Positions 63,941-64,000 of a stretch of 64,000 nucleotides of DNA are shown here, one piece after another; position 1 is the first letter of the stretch; every line of letters starts with the position of its first letter. The notes under the pieces were generated by a model that had not been told where the DNA came from, did no database searches, and was given only the letters and a program-made list of their open reading frames with translations. The stretch spans positions 22,949 to 86,948 of the forward strand of contig JXQG01000001.1 in assembly GCA_001007665.1 (NCBI GenBank), given 5' to 3'. The DNA comes from Candidatus Synechococcus spongiarum SP3. Lineage in GTDB: Bacteria; Cyanobacteriota; Cyanobacteriia; PCC-6307; Cyanobiaceae. A program made the translations under genes and the position numbers.

Positions 63941-64000
63941 CCTGTGGACAAAAAGGATTTAGCGTGATGCAAGAAGGGCCGCCACAAGGTTCCAGATAGC
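63941..64000 (-). mobile_element. end of an IS5-family element running off the window
   Basis: gtcctgtggacaaaaaggatttagcgtgatgcaagaagggccgccacaaggtt: same terminus as at 51.5/51.8 kb; minus strand reads NLVAALLASR*, like a transposase C-terminus; flanked by ctag. Confidence 0.75.

Overview
GC-rich cyanobacterial chromosome segment. The phycobilisome core genes (apcE, apcA, apcB, apcC), the atpI-B-E-F'-F-H-A-G cluster, a light-dependent protochlorophyllide reductase and a Psb30-like ORF identify it. It looks like the marine Synechococcus/Cyanobium lineage, and the IS-remnant load would suit a sponge-associated Synechococcus, but that is inference only. Most of the window is ordinary housekeeping: rpsK-rpoA-rplQ-truA-rplM-rpsI-rpmE-prfA, the ATP synthase cluster, the apc operon, ftsW-ccdA-ccs1, queF, glnB, purB, proA, folB, leuA, arsS-like, RNase R, nadK, pheS, pyrE, comM/yifB, folK and a photolyase. 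The accessory content is mostly decayed: an IS graveyard at about 31.4-36.1 kb (IS256, IS982 and IS630 remnants), IS5-family fragments at 4.9, 6.3, 51.5, 55.7, 58.6 and 63.9 kb, a second IS982 remnant at 56.5-57.0 kb, and an IS200/IS605-type TnpB at 48.5-49.5 kb whose first RuvC motif reads G instead of D. The strongest candidate for an under-described system is a two-gene ParA-like ATPase + HEPN-domain module (minus strand, about 33.45-36.12 kb). The two genes overlap by 17 bp. The HEPN gene is split by an IS630 element with a TA duplication, and excising the element in silico restores one continuous ORF of about 203 aa. No rRNA, CRISPR array or convincing tRNA was recognised by eye. All product names come from motif recognition without database searches.
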